Below are positions 25,440 through 37,656 of a stretch of 64,000 nucleotides of DNA, one piece after another. The stretch is from the NCBI GenBank assembly GCA_026826555.1, contig JAKSZT010054215.1:28510199-28574198 (forward strand). The letters are read 5' to 3'. Origin of the DNA: Tolypeutes matacus. Lineage: Eukaryota > Chordata > Mammalia > Cingulata > Chlamyphoridae. A model generated the notes under the pieces. It searched no databases and had not been told where the DNA came from. It worked only from the letters and a program-made list of their open reading frames with translations. The position numbers were made by a program, and so were the translations under genes. Within the stretch, counting starts at the first letter, position 1. Every line of letters starts with the position of its first letter.

Positions 25440-27035
25440 CTTTGCCTACACCTGGGCAAAACAGAGCACATAAACCACTGATGAGAAATATATTTATAGG
25501 CTTTCAATATAAAACTTGTGTTTCCACGTGTAAACAAGCTTTTTCAAAAGACATTTATGGGGGGGCGGTGGGGTATATGGTAATCCCCTTTATTTACGAT
25601 GCATCATTTATGGAATCTAAAGCTTATTTTTAAAATATCTCCATAGTTATAAAGGTTGTAAAAGAGTAACCAGAGTAATGAGGATGGCAGGAAGGAGGAA
25701 AAACAATATGGGGAGCAGTAAGGGGAAGGCAAAGATGGCAACTTTCCCCAGCAACACTCTGGGTCCTTGACTGCTGCTCTTTAAGCACTCCTCTGTGCCA
25801 GACACGGTGCTATTACACTATTCCTAATCCACAAAAATGTGCCAAGGGATTTTCCACTTGAGAGAATAAGAAACTGAATCTCAAAGAGGTCAAGAAACAA
25901 AGTTACTCCACGTAAACAGCAAAGCACTTCCATGTAAAACAGTGTGGGAGTTTAGGTTGAAGGTGAAACGTATGTAACAGGAAAAACCTAGGACATACAC
26001 GTTCAGAAGCTATCGAGATTCTTAATCTAGACCTAGAATTTTAAAGTACTATAGTCAATGTCTAAACTTAATGTACTATAATTTTAAATCACTAAAATTC
26101 AAAGATCAAATGAGATCATCATTAATGGTTAGTCAAAATGAAAGTAGGTAACTATTTTCCTAGTTTCAACTTATTTGTAACCACACTATTAAATTAATAC
26201 ATAATTTAATCTTCTGTAAAAGATCAAAATTATGATTTTCATTATTTCTGAAAAGAAAATTTAATTATATCTCATCCAATTTAAAAAAAGGAGGGGAGAC
26301 CTGGGGAGAATGCCTTTGAGTTAGGCACAGACTGTAAGGAACGAGTTTTACTGTTATTTCTCAACATAAACAGGTGCTCTTCTTCTCCTCTAGCCCCAGA
26401 TTTCAGCTTCCTGTTCTAGACAGACTGTTAGGGACTACTGAAAGGAAGTACATGGATATTCTACCAGCTAAGACATGACACTGAATTTGGTAGAATATAT
26501 TCTAATCACCTAAACATTTCATAGGAATCTTAATCTAATAACATGTACATCCAGCACTCAATGATTGTTGCTAATTCATCTTATCCCTTACATAACTATC
26601 ACTGAATTTATTTTCACCAATAATAGAGATAAATCTTAATCTCCAAATTTGTTTTGACTCCCTGTTCAAGTATGCATTTTTTTTCCCTAGGGGTTTCAAT
26701 GTTGAGCTGACCTGAAACATCAAATTTGATTAAAGGATTGAGACAATTATTAAATAAAAGAACATCTATTATGAAAAAAAAGATTGGAGAGGTAGAACTA
26801 AAATATAGTGATTTAGCCATGTTCATTCACTTGGATATATAATCAATCCTTACTTTTAACTTTCCCATTATGGATTTTTATAGTTGCCTTTTATATATTA
26901 CCTTAATAAATTCTAAATGATAAGTAAGCTGCTATCCACCGTGGAACAATATCTAACTAAGCTAAATAAAATTGGCAGGTTAAATGATGGGATTTTAGAG
27001 GGTCCATAAACATCTTTTTTCTTAATTTCATAAAC

Positions 27036-27352
27036 TTTTTTTGAAAGATTTATTTATTTATTTCTCTACTATCCCCCCCACACCCCCATTGTTTGTGCTC
27101 CCTGTCTGCTTGTCTTCTGTTAGGAGGTATCAGTAACTGAAACCGGGACCTCCAATGCGGGAGGGAGGCGCCCTGTGGCTTGAGCCACATCTGCTCCCTG
27201 CTTGTTGTGCCTCTCATTGTGTCAACTCAGCTGCGCCAGCCTGTCGCGTCAGCTCGCTGTCTTGCTCGTCTTCCTTAGGAGGCACTGGGAATTGAACCGG
27301 GACCTCCCATGTGGGAGGTGGGTGTCCAACTGCTTGAGCCACATCTGCTCCT
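27036..27352 (-). mobile_element. DAS SINE dimer, minus strand
   Basis: A T-rich tail, then two inverted tRNA-like units ending at 27199 and 27352 ('gagccacatctgctcc' in both). Confidence 0.9.
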
Positions 27353-27734
27353 ATACAATTTTTAAAACTAACAATTTTATTACTGAAAAAAGCTGAATTG
27401 GCGGATAGGGCTTATATCATGAGCCCTACAGCATCTCCTCAGTGCCTGGCCAACTATACAGGGGTATGTGTCCTGAAGAAGAGAATATACAATTCCTTTG
27501 CCCAGAGTGGTTCAATTCCTTCTCCCAAACTCACCAATCAGATAAAAAAGGTGGGGAGAGAGGCAAGAGGGTGACCACACAAAGAAGCACAAAAACAAAG
27601 AAACAAAGATTTGCACCTAATAAAGTAGATGCAGCAAATCATTACTTCATTCCCCTTCTCCCTTGCATACCTCTATAATAAAGAAAGTGAAAAGACAACC
27701 TGGTATGGGAGAAAATACATGGCTGGAGTTTCTG

Positions 27735-29061
27735 GCTGTTCTATCCAAAGTGTATAATCAATGGCTTTGAGTATAATCACAATATTGTGGATTCATCATC
27801 TCAAAACTTTTAGAATAATTTAATTACTCCAAAAAGAAAGACTCCATACCCCATGGCATTCCTTCCTCAGATCTATATAACCACTAATCTCATTTCATCT
27901 TTATCAATTGATTTATATTTGCATTTCATTTAAATGGAAACATACAATATGTAGTACTCTGTGTCTGGTCTCCTTCACTTCGTATAATGTTTTTTTTGGT
28001 CTGATATTAACATTTTGTAGTATTAACTTACATTTGTTCAGCTTCAAAGAAAAACAGTCTTATATATGCAATTCTACCCATATACATATTTCAAATACAT
28101 ATATATTTCACATTATATATTGAGTTCATAATAGCACAATCATACAGTATTTGTCCTTTTGTGCCTGGCTTGCTTCACTCAACATAACGTCCTCCAGGTT
28201 CATCTGTGTTGTCATGTTTTGTGACTTTATTTCTTCTTACCGCTGTATAATATTCCATTGTGTGTATACTCCACTATTTGTTTATCCATTCATCAGGTGA
28301 TGGAAACCTGGGTTGTTTCCAACTTTTAGCTATCATGACTAATGCTGCTATGAACATCAGTGTGCAGATATCTAATCATGTCACTGCTCTCAGTTCTTCT
28401 GAGCATGTACCTAGCAATGGTATTGCCGGGTCCCACGGCAAGTCTATACCCAACTTCCTTAGGAACTGCCAAACCGTCCTCCACAGTGGCTGTACCATTC
28501 TACATTCCCACCAACAGTGAATAAGCGTTCCTATCTCTCCACATCCTCTCCAACATTTACAGTTTTCTGACTTTTTAATAGCGGCCTAATAGGTGTGAAA
28601 TGATATCTGGTAGTTTTGATTTGCATTTCCCTAATTGCTAGTGATGTTGAACATTTTTTCATATGTTTCTTCACCATTTGTATTTCTTCTTTGGACAGTT
28701 GTCTTTTCAAGTCTTTTGCCCATTTTTCAATCGGATACTTTGCCTTTTTATTGTTGAGTTTGCATGATCTCCTTATATATCTTGGCTATTAAACCCTTAT
28801 CAGATATGTGATTGCCAAATATTTTCTCCCATTGAGAAAGCTGCCTTTTCACCCTTTTGGCAAAGTCCTTTGAGGTGCAAAAGTGTTGAATTTTGAGGAG
28901 GTCCCATTTATCTATTTTTTCCTTTTGTTGCTTGTGCTTTGGTCATAAGGTTTAAGAAACTACCACCTACCACAAGATCTTGAATGTTTTCCTACATTTT
29001 CTTCTAGGAGTTTTATGGTTGTTTTTATATTTAAGTCCTTGATCCATTTTGAGTTAAATAT
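27735..29061 (-). mobile_element. LINE-1 3' portion, minus strand
   Basis: An inverted L1 3' UTR (27735-28130, homologous to 53210-53560) runs straight into the ORF2 end (28130-29061), with 'ccaggttcatctgtgttg', 'attcccaccaacagtg' and 'gatccattttgagttaa'. It meets an L1 of opposite strand at about 29062, giving a head-to-head pair. Confidence 0.85.
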
Positions 29062-30310
29062 TTTTAAACCTCTTGCAATTCAATAACCCAATTAAAAGTG
29101 AGTAAAAGATTTGAATAGACATTTATCCAAAGATATACAAATCGCCAATAAGCACATGAAAAAATGCTCATTAGGTTGCCTACATGCAGGTGGCTCATGG
29201 GCAGACCTTCGCCTTTCCTGATCTGTTTTCCCCAGAAAGAGCAGAGCCCCAGTGGCGGCTCCGTGGAGGGCGTCCAGGCAAGTTCATGGAGGACGGAGAG
29301 CAAAGGTGGCGCCAGTCCCCCACGGCAGCGCATGCCCTGCTGGTTCAGCCTGTGATGGACGCCACCAGGTGCTCCGCGGGAGCTGGGGTGCCAGCCAGGC
29401 CTCTGCTTCCTGCTGCAATTGGCCCTGCACAAAGAGACCACAGAACACTCCTCAAACCCCAAATAAAGTCCTGCTGCATGCAAACAGGCAAAAACAAAAA
29501 ACAAAACCAACTCATTCTTCAGGGCCATGTTTTCCCTGCCACCATTTAACTTGCTGTGGAAATACAACTCAAAACCACAATTGTCTCTACCACTTCACAC
29601 TCACTAGGATGGCCACAATAAAATAAATAAATAAAACCAACAAGTGTTGGGGAGAATGTGGAAAAGCTGGAACCCTTACACTCCCCTGGTGGCATTGCAG
29701 CATGATAAGCTCTGTGGACCAGTCTGACAATTCCTCAAAATGTTAAACACAGATTACCATATTATGTAGTAATTCTACTCATATACACCCAAGAAAACTG
29801 AAAACCTACATCCCCACAAAAACCTGTAATGATGAAAATAAAGAACATATTCACAATAGCCAAAAACTAGAAACAACCCAAATGTTCAACTCATAAATGT
29901 ATCAATAAAATGAGTATATCCATACAATGGATATTATTCAGGGATAAAAAGGTACGAAGTATCATACTTGTTACAACATGGATGAACCTTTTATATTAGG
30001 CTATATGAAAGAAGCCAGTAACAAAACACCACACAATATACGATTCCATTTATATGAAATGTCCAGAATAGGCAAATCAATGGAGGCAGAAAGTAGATTG
30101 GTGGTTGTCGGGGAATATGGGGAAAGAGGAGAATTAGTACTATCTGTTAATATGTGCAGAGTTTCTTTAGGGGTGATGAAAGTGTTCTGAAATTAGATAG
30201 TGGTGATGATCACACAACTCTGTATATTAAAAACCAACAAGTTGTTTACTTTAAAACAGTGAATTCTTTGGTATATGAATTCTCTCTCAATAAAACATTA
30301 TTTTAAAACT
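29062..30310 (+). mobile_element. LINE-1 3' portion, plus strand, interrupted
   Basis: Sense L1 from 'cgccaataagcacatgaaaa' to the 3' end near 30310 ('ctctctcaataaaac'). A GC-rich unrelated segment (about 29165-29562) splits it exactly between 'atgctca' and 'gaaatacaactcaaaacc', which are adjacent in L1. Confidence 0.85.
29165..29562 (+). pseudogene. GC-rich insert in L1, possible retrocopy of an unidentified transcript
   Basis: About 400 bp of CpG-containing sequence, unlike the AT-rich L1 around it. It contains a polyadenylation signal (AATAAA at 29462) about 20 bases before an A-rich run (caggcaaaaacaaaaaacaaaac). Short open frames of 121 and 124 aa overlap in two frames, but I recognise neither. 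About 50 bases of further non-L1 sequence follow the A-rich run, so the structure is not a textbook processed pseudogene. Parent unknown. Confidence 0.4.
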
Positions 30311-30688
30311 GCAGAATAGTGTAATTAACCCCAATTTGCCAATCACTTAGCTTTAACAATTATCAATTCATGGCCAATTTTGTTTTACTTTTGCCTTCCA
30401 CCCACTCCCCCAGTACACACACACAACACAGTTTTGAAGCCAATCCAAAAGCACAAGTACCCACATCTTAAACTTCTGTATTTCATCTCTAAATATTTCA
30501 ATATGTAGCTATAAAAGATTAAGATGTTTAGAAAAACATAACCAGAACACCCTAATATAAAATATTTAACGTTTACATTTCCAAATGTCTCGTAAATGTC
30601 ACGTTTTAACAGCCTGTTCAAATCCAGATCAAATAACGTCAGCAGATTGTGACTGGTTGATAGCATGTCAAGTCTTTTTAAAAATCTA

Positions 30689-31063
30689 GGGAAGTGGATG
30701 TGGCTCAGGTGACTGAGCTCCTGCCTACCACATGGGAGTCCAGGTTTGGTTCCTGGTGCCTCCTAGAGAAGACGAGTGGGACAGCGAGCTAATGCAACAG
30801 GCTGGTACAGTGAGCTGACGCAACAAGATGATGCAGTGAGATGATGCAACCAAGAGACACAGCAAGGAAACATAATGAACAGATGCAACAAAGCAGAGGG
30901 TGGAGGTGGCTCAGGCAATTAGTTAGGCGCGTCCCTCCCACATGGGAGGTCCTGGGTTCTGTTTCCGGTACCTCCTAAAAAGAGAACAGCACACAACAAA
31001 CAGACACAGACACAGGGAGTGCAGACGACGAAGGCGTGGGAAGAAATAAATAAAATAAATCTT
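30689..31063 (+). mobile_element. DAS SINE dimer
   Basis: Two units (heads at 30689 and about 30897) with a linker containing several 'gatgcaac' repeats. The target (about TTTTTAAAAATCTA) is repeated at 30675-30688 and 31064-31077 with one base difference. Confidence 0.92.
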
Positions 31064-31184
31064 TTTTAAAAAATCTATAAGACAAAAAAAAACCACAAAA
31101 ATTTTTTAAAAAACTAAGAAAAAAAGCAAAAACAAACAAAAAAAAAAACTAAAAAGAAAACAAAAATCTACAGGTTCTTCTTCC

Positions 31185-33400
31185 ATCTTTCTTTTAATTT
31201 TTTGTTGCAATGAATTTAATTAAAGAAACCAAGTCCATTGTCCTACAGAGGTTCTACAGTTTGGATTTGACTGATTTGTATGTGGAAAGTGGTTCACTTT
31301 CATTCCTGAAAGGTATTTTTCACTGGGTATAGAATTTGTTGGTTGTCAGTCATTTTCTTTCAGCACTATGAGACATTATTCTATTATTTCTATTGTTTTT
31401 TTTTTTTTTTTGAGAAGTTGACAGTAACTCCAATTTTTGCTCTTTTGAAGGTAATATGTCTTATTTTTTCTTGACCTTTATTTTAGTTCACTGGTATTAT
31501 CAAGCACCCTTATACCTAGTTCCTTGACAGATTCTGACGGAACATAAAAGCAATAACAATAGCAAAAATAATATAAACAAACATCAAGAAAAACAAGAAG
31601 TTTAAGATGTGGATACCTGTGCTTTAGATATTTATAATTGCAATGTCAACTCAAGAAGTAGTTAATGCCCAAAGGAAAAATGCGCATGATGCATGATATC
31701 TATTCCTTCTTTCCCATCTCTAGGCTAAGTAGCAATAATTGATCCCAACACTTTTTTCCACTGAGTTCAGAGATCTCAAGAATCATTCGCAACAGAAGTT
31801 ACTGCCAGTCATCTCAAATTGGCAGTTTGCCACTCATACTTTGACACTCATGCACCCTTCTCCCTTCACCCTTCTCAACCAATTCTTCTTCTCAATCAAC
31901 TTCAATAAAAGTTTAGAAAAGAGAGATATGACCATAAGTGCTGGAGCAGTTGAAAAAGAACAATTTCAGCTGGATTCTGAAGAGCTGACTCCATTTGGGG
32001 AGACTGAATAAAGAGAACAGAGGAGGCGGGGAGGAGTAAGCTTAAAAGCTTAGTATGGCCTGTTAGTGGATAAATAAGACTTACCTGCACAGGGCAGATG
32101 CTTTAAAAAGCTATATTACTTTTTTTAAAAAATAAGTTTTATTATACAAGTTTTCGAGGATACCACAGAGTTTTGCACTTTGTTCAATGAGCCAATGAAA
32201 CTACCCAAAGCAGCAAGTCTGAGTTTAAATAGAGCCTGTACACTTTGGCCAAGCCATGTACCCTGTTACAGTGCTGTTTCCCCAGGAAGAAGGGGCACCT
32301 TTTCCTAATCTACACAAAGGCACTTGGCTTCTTTTAAAGATATTTTCTCCATTTTTGATTATTAACAGTTTCATTATGCAGTGCCTAGATGTGGACTTAT
32401 CTCCTTGGGGTTTGTATAGATTCTTAAATTTGTGGTTGAGTGGCTTTCATCATTGTGTGGCCATTCGCAGTCATATTTTCACCAAATATTGTTTGTGCCC
32501 CATTCTGTTGTCCTCTCCTAAGATGAATTATCTATGTATGTTAGACCTTCTAACTGTTCTCTCTATTGAACACTCTCTCTTTTATATTTTCTGCTCACTT
32601 ATCTTTCATTGTTTCCTCTTTTATATTTTCTCCTGACTTATCATCCAATTCACAAATTTTCTTATTTGTGCCAAATGTGATTCTTTTCAAATCCACTATA
32701 TACTTTTAAAAAAATTACTTATCTTTCAAAATTCTCCATCTCAGTCTTTTAACTTCATGAACTATAACTATAAGCAATAAGCATAGCTATTTTAATGCCT
32801 AGTGTTTGATAATCTACATCTGGAGCCCTTGTCTTTTTAAATTATCAGATTTCTCTGCTGATTTGTGTTGGCCTGCTTTTTCATGCCTGCTTCTTTTTTA
32901 TTGTTTTTCAGACATTGTATTGAAGCATTGTTTGCAGAAATAAAGTGAAGCTGAGAAAGATATTACCTTGTGCTTGTCTTTGCAAGATGCTTGGAGGCAC
33001 TAGCAATTGGTGACTACCTTAATTTAATTTTACTACTGAGGTAACTTTAAACTAGGCTACCGTCCCTGTGAAGGTCAGGCTACCTTTAGTTCACCCTTAC
33101 TCCTAAACTTTAGTCATTTGGGGTCCCACTCTAAAGCATGGGTGTTTACCAGGCCCCCTTTAAAGCCTTCAATTTTGTTCTCCCTAATACTCCAAGGCTA
33201 TCAATCAAAGCACTGCTCAGCCTCTTAACTGCCTCTCCTGAAATATGCAGATACCTCCATGGGAGAAATGACCCCAAATAGTGGTCCCATCTCACTAAAT
33301 AGATCTTCTCCTGGAGATTGACCCAGTAATTCCTTACTATCTAATTAGCTCTTGATACCTTCAGGCAAATTTTTAAAAGTATTTTGTCCAATTTTCTAGT
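31185..33400 (-). mobile_element. Old LINE-1 5'/ORF1 region, minus strand, in pieces
   Basis: Inverted L1-like sequence is visible at about 31190-31490 ('tcactgggtatagaattt') and again at about 32330-32700 ('cagtgcctagatgtgg', 'atgttagaccttctaac'). The part between is less clear. No intact frame. Confidence 0.55.
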
Positions 33401-33502
33401 TGTTGTCCCAGAGAGGACCAAACTACACAGTTCATCATTATTGGAACTGGAACTCTCTATTTTGTAATCTTCTCTCCCCACCCCCAATTTAGTGGAATAT
33501 AT

Positions 33503-33728
33503 CAGGGGCTGGCAAACCAGGGCCCACTTTTTTACCTGCTGCCTACTTTTAAAAATAAAGTTTTATTGGAAAACAGCCATGCTCATTCATTTGCCTATTC
33601 ACTATAGCTGCTTTTGCACTTCAATAGCAGAGCTGAGTAGTTGCAATGAAGACTGAAACCATACAGCCCACAAAGCTGGAAATATTTACTGTCTGGCCTT
33701 TATAGAAAATGTTTGCCAACCCGTGTTA
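33503..33728. mobile_element. hAT-like MITE
   Basis: The ends are near-inverted (caggggctggcaaac ... tttgccaacccgtg). The interior includes 'aaagttttattggaa', 'cagccatgctcattca' and 'atatttactgtctgg', a well-known mammalian DNA-transposon relic. A partial second copy lies at 37590-37656. Confidence 0.7.
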
Positions 33729-33755
33729 TACGTGAAAGACAAAAAAAATTAACTG

Positions 33756-33821
33756 TATTTTCATATAAAACTCTTCTGTTCAACAAAAGAATATACTTGT
33801 AAAGAAGAGTCACAGGGGAGC
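33756..33821 (+). repeat. 66-bp block duplicated at 35309-35374 (copy A)
   Basis: Matches 35309-35374 with about 2-3 mismatches. It runs through unique-looking sequence into the first bases of the DAS SINE that starts at 33815. Confidence 0.9.
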
Positions 33822-33908
33822 GGATGTAGTTCAAGTGGTTGAGTGCCTGCTTCCCATGTACCAGGTCCTGGGTTCAATGTCCAGTACCTCCTTAAAAAAA
33901 AAAAAAAT
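33815..33908 (+). mobile_element. DAS SINE monomer
   Basis: A single tRNA-Ala-like unit, 'gggagcggatgtagttcaag ... ggttcaatgtccagtacctcc', followed by an A tail. It is close to a tRNA-Ala gene in layout but has a poly-A tail and a diverged B box. Confidence 0.88.
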
Positions 33909-33995
33909 AAGGATTGAAGAAAATATTTGTACTGCATGTATTTTGAAAAGGGTTAATATGCAGATTATATAAAAAATTCCTTAAAAAGCAATGAG

Positions 33996-34068
33996 TGGAG
34001 CAGGTGTAGCTCAGTGGTTGAGTGCATGCTTTACATGTATGAGGTCCCTGGTACCGCCTAAAAAAAAG
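33996..34068 (+). mobile_element. DAS SINE monomer, very tRNA-Ala-like
   Basis: 'caggtgtagctcagtggttg' and 'gcatgctttacatgtatgag' closely resemble the D and anticodon arms of tRNA-Ala. The T arm is shortened (ccctggtaccgcc). TSD-like 'aagcaatgag'/'aagcaaagag' flank it. It is not a functional tRNA gene. Confidence 0.8.
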
Positions 34069-34109
34069 CAAATTTATTTAAAAAAAATTTTTTTTAAAGC
34101 AAAGAGAAA

Positions 34110-35020
34110 GACATCTTACCTTGTAGAAAAAATGATAAAAGCAAATGAACAGAAAATTCACAAGAAACATTCATGGCCATTAAGAATAAGAAAATATGCC
34201 CAACTTCACTAATATTCAGATAAATGCAAATTAAATACAGGGATATTTCACAATCAGACTGGCAAAAAATAAAAGTCTAACAATGCCAGGTGTTGATGAA
34301 GATGTAATGAAATAGAATGCTTGTAGGAATGAAAATGGGTTAAAAACACAAACATAAGCTTTAGCAAGCAATTCAACAAAATCTAATTGTCCTGGTTTGT
34401 CTTTTGTGGATCCCAGAAAATTATGCTCTTAAGCTAACCCATACGTGTGCCTGTGAAATCAGTGTAAAAGGGGCTTTCTGATTAGATTCAGTTAAGGGAC
34501 CTTGATTAGATCACTTGATTGGATTGCTTTAGGGCCTTTGATTGGACTGAGTGAGGTATGATCCAGGTTGGGTCTTCACCGTCTTGTTGGGGTCTTATAT
34601 AAACTGAGAACCAGAAAGGGAAACACACAAAAAAGACAGCTGCCATTCTGACCCTGCCATGTGAGAGAGAGGACCCTCAGGAACAGCAGAGATCGGCTGC
34701 TACCCTCCTTGCCACATGGCAGGGCTCCAGGATCTGCCAGCAGATGAACTTTGGTGACAAAGCATCTCTGATGGTGCCTTTATCTGGATATTTCCCAGCC
34801 TTGGAACTATAATCTTTTACCCCAACTAAATTCCCTTTATAAAAGCAAACACATTTCTGGTATTTTTACATCAGCAGGCTCAGCAAACTAAAGTGCTAAA
34901 AATGCCGAAGATGTCTATAGTCTTTGACTCAGCAATTCCATGCTCAGGTATACCCTGCAGAGAAATTCTTACAATATGTAATAGACACTTGGACAAGAGG
35001 ATTCATAATAGCACAGTTCA
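34110..35020 (+). mobile_element. Old LINE-1 3' UTR fragment split by an LTR
   Basis: L1-like sequence is seen at 34110-34386 ('aaatatgcccaacttcac') and resumes at about 34890-35020 ('cagcaattccatgctcagg'). The LTR listed next lies between the two parts. Confidence 0.65.
34388..34887 (+). mobile_element. MaLR-like solo LTR
   Basis: About 500 bp starting TGTCCTGGTTTG and ending near 'ggctcagcaaactaa', with 'gacagctgccattctg', 'ccttggaactataatc' and 'ttttacatcagcag', which follow the plan of MLT/MST-type LTRs. It interrupts an L1. No internal retroviral sequence adjoins it. Exact ends and TSD could not be fixed. Confidence 0.6.
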
Positions 35021-35024
35021 CAAA

Positions 35025-35230
35025 CACAGGAGCAAAACTCCTTCACTGAAATTTTGTCTCCACCACTTGTGTTCCTTGGGTAAGTTGTCTGACTGCTTTG
35101 TGCCTCAGGTTCATCACTGTAAGTGGAGATAACAACATCCTCTATTTCAGAGTTCCGAGGTAAAGAGTAACAAATGTATGTGCTTAGTAAGTGCTTAGCA
35201 TGATGCCTGTCACATACTAAGTGCTATTTG
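35025..35230. repeat. MIR SINE fossil
   Basis: 'tgggtaagttgtctgactgc', 'ctcaggttcatcactgtaa' and 'atgatgcctgtcacatact' follow the MIR consensus. Confidence 0.7.
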
Positions 35231-35308
35231 GAGGTTTGCTATTAGTAATAGTAGGCATTAAAATGATTACTCTTTTTTTTTTTTTTTGAAGAAAAAAGAA
35301 AAGCACTA

Positions 35309-35374
35309 TATTTTCATATAAAACTCTTCTGTTCAACAAAAGAATATAGTTTTAAAGAAGAGTCACAGGGGAGC
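35309..35374 (+). repeat. 66-bp block duplicated from 33756-33821 (copy B)
   Basis: The same sequence as copy A, including the first bases of a DAS head (ggggagc) that then stops. This implies copy B was made from copy A after the SINE had inserted there. A poly-T tract (about 35273-35287) lies just upstream. Confidence 0.9.
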
Positions 35375-36017
35375 AGACTTAGAAAGAAAGGCACTTACTC
35401 CACAACTAAAAACTATTACAGTGGAGTTAAATCATCCCCAAATATCTTATAGATCTACAGCTATACTACATAAATGAAGAAAAGTGAGAAAGAGAGAGAT
35501 TAACATTTACTGGTGCAGGCAATTCCATTTACCATTCTATTAAATAAATGTATGCTCCTGAGAGACCATGTGAAGAGAGAAGCAAATCTGGCTATTCTCT
35601 TTATATTTTGGTACAAAGTATGATTCTAGTGTTGAAACATGTATATTTCAAATAACAAATAAATAAATAAATAATCTGTTGCTCAGAGTTCTAACACTAA
35701 AAGAAAAACTGTTGAACTTACTGAAAAATGGCATGCTGGTCTCAAATGTAGTACCTAAATATGACAAAAACAATTCTCTATGATCACTGGTGCCATCAAG
35801 AATCAAGAAAGACACCACAAAATAACTGGCCTGTCTTCTTAAAAAAATGTTAATGTTACAAAAGACAAAGACTTTTAAGAACTACTGCAGTTCAAAGAAC
35901 ACTACACAGATAAGACAACTAAATACAAAACTTGATCCTGGACTGGACTGCATATTGGGGAAAATACAAACTATAAAATGGATTACTGGGACAATTGACA
36001 AAATTGGTAGATATACA

Positions 36018-36422
36018 TGTGGTGGCTTGGAGTTATGTACCCCAGAAATACATGTTCTTAATCTATTCCTGTGGGTGTGAATAGTCCACTTTAAGTGGAC
36101 TTTCTTATGAGGTTATTTTAGTTAATGTGCAGCCTTATAGAGAAGGCCACAGGAGAAGCCACCAGAAGAAGCTAGATTCTGCAAGACAACTGAACCCAGA
36201 AAAAAAAGGAGAAGATGCCACCATGTTCATTGCCATGTGATAGAAAAGCCAAGGAACCCCAAAGTATGCTGGCCACTCAGAAGATACTAACCATAGAAAG
36301 AAGCAAGTCTTCCAGTAAGCCCTCCAGCCTCTGAAACCGTGAACCATTAAATTCCTATTGTTAATCCATCCCACTGGATGGTTTTTTGTTTTTTTTTTGT
36401 TAACAGCTAGGAAACTAAAACA
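36018..36422 (+). mobile_element. MaLR-like LTR
   Basis: Starts TGTGGTGGCTTGGAGTTATG and ends 'gctaggaaactaaaaca'. The interior ('gaacccagaaaaaaaaggag', 'cattgccatgtgatag') resembles 40765-41200. No clear TSD. Confidence 0.6.
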
Positions 36423-36589
36423 TACTGTGACTTACATCAAAGTATTTTATAACGTTTAATTTTCTGAATTTGATAACTGTTTTACGTACGATATCCTTGT
36501 TCTTAGAAAATATATACTGAAGCATTAAGGTGTAAAGGGACATGATGTATGCCAACCTATCCTCAAATGGTTCAGAGAAATGTGTATAT

Positions 36590-36628
36590 ATACACACACA
36601 CACACACACACACATACATACACACAAA
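36590..36628. repeat. (CA)n microsatellite
   Basis: Alternating CA, with two CATA interruptions, preceded by TATATA. Confidence 0.95.
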
Positions 36629-36676
36629 GACAGAATGATAAAGCAAATGAGGCAGAAAGTTAAATACAGTTTTTCC

Positions 36677-36765
36677 TTTTTTTTTTTTAGGAGGTACCGG
36701 GGATTGAACCCAGGGCCTCGTACATGGGAAGCTGGCGCTCAACCACTGAGCAACATCCGCTCCCC
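36677..36765 (-). mobile_element. DAS SINE monomer, minus strand
   Basis: T tail, 'aggaggtaccggggattgaa', and the inverted head '...aacatccgctcccc'. It resembles an inverted tRNA-Ala unit. Confidence 0.88.
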
Positions 36766-37589
36766 AAAATATAGTTCTTTGTTCAATTCTTACAATCTTT
36801 CTGTAAATTTGAAATTATTTCAAAATGAATTTTTAAAAAACTGAAATCTAAATAGTCACATCAAGTGTGCTAATAAATGCTAGAGTAGCAATCTAGTTGC
36901 ATGATAAGATGTCAGTGATGGAAATGACATTAAATTCAGGGCTGGAAGATACGACTTTTAACTATGTGCCTATTTATAGCAACGTGTTACAAGAAAAGAC
37001 TTTTGGCCTGACTTTTCTGTTCAAATTTCCTACCGAAGGAAGCCTTCTGATAAGAAGAAATTCAAAACCACCCAAAGATAGCTTAAGAGTTTTAGGAACT
37101 ACATCAATCCCTAAAATACGTAGACTGCTAGTGGGGCTGCTTTTTGTGTGTAAAGAGGGACCAGAAGCCTAGCTTGACCAACTAAAGAAAATCACAAAAG
37201 AAACAGGCTATCTTCAAGATTAAGATTTTTAAAATACACTTTTTATTATCTAATAATTTTAGATTTGCCCAAAAGTTGCAAAGATAGTACCCCTAACCCA
37301 GTTTCAGTTTCATTTTCCCCTAATCTTTCAGAACAGACTTTGTAAATGTTGAGGCAACTAGAAACTTTTAGAAAGAAAAAAGAATTGCCACCACACTTTG
37401 TTTCATCACTAGAAAGACACACTGCTTGCTTTTATGGCACTGTATACAGGCACCAAAGCTGGGCTTTCTCCACAAAGCAACAAGCTAGTGGCTTGTTTTT
37501 GTAAGGTCCTTGAACAGTTTTTACATTTTTATAAGGCTGGGGGAAAAAGTAAAACCCAAAACAAAGAATATATGACAAGAGATACATGT

Positions 37590-37656
37590 GGACCACAAAG
37601 CCGAAAATATTTACTATCTGATCCTTTACAAAAACAGTTTGCCAACCTCTGCTACA
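37590..37656. mobile_element. hAT-like MITE fragment
   Basis: 'aaatatttactatctgatcc' and 'cagtttgccaacctctgc' repeat the right end of the element at 33503-33728. Confidence 0.6.

Noticed and set aside
29064..29626. A 167-codon minus-strand ORF as a gene
   Set aside because: Its ends are in L1 sequence and its middle is the GC-rich insert read backwards; no similarity recognised.
33815..34068. tRNA-Ala genes
   Set aside because: The units have tRNA-like arms, but also poly-A tails, target duplications, degraded B boxes or missing acceptor pairing. They are SINEs.
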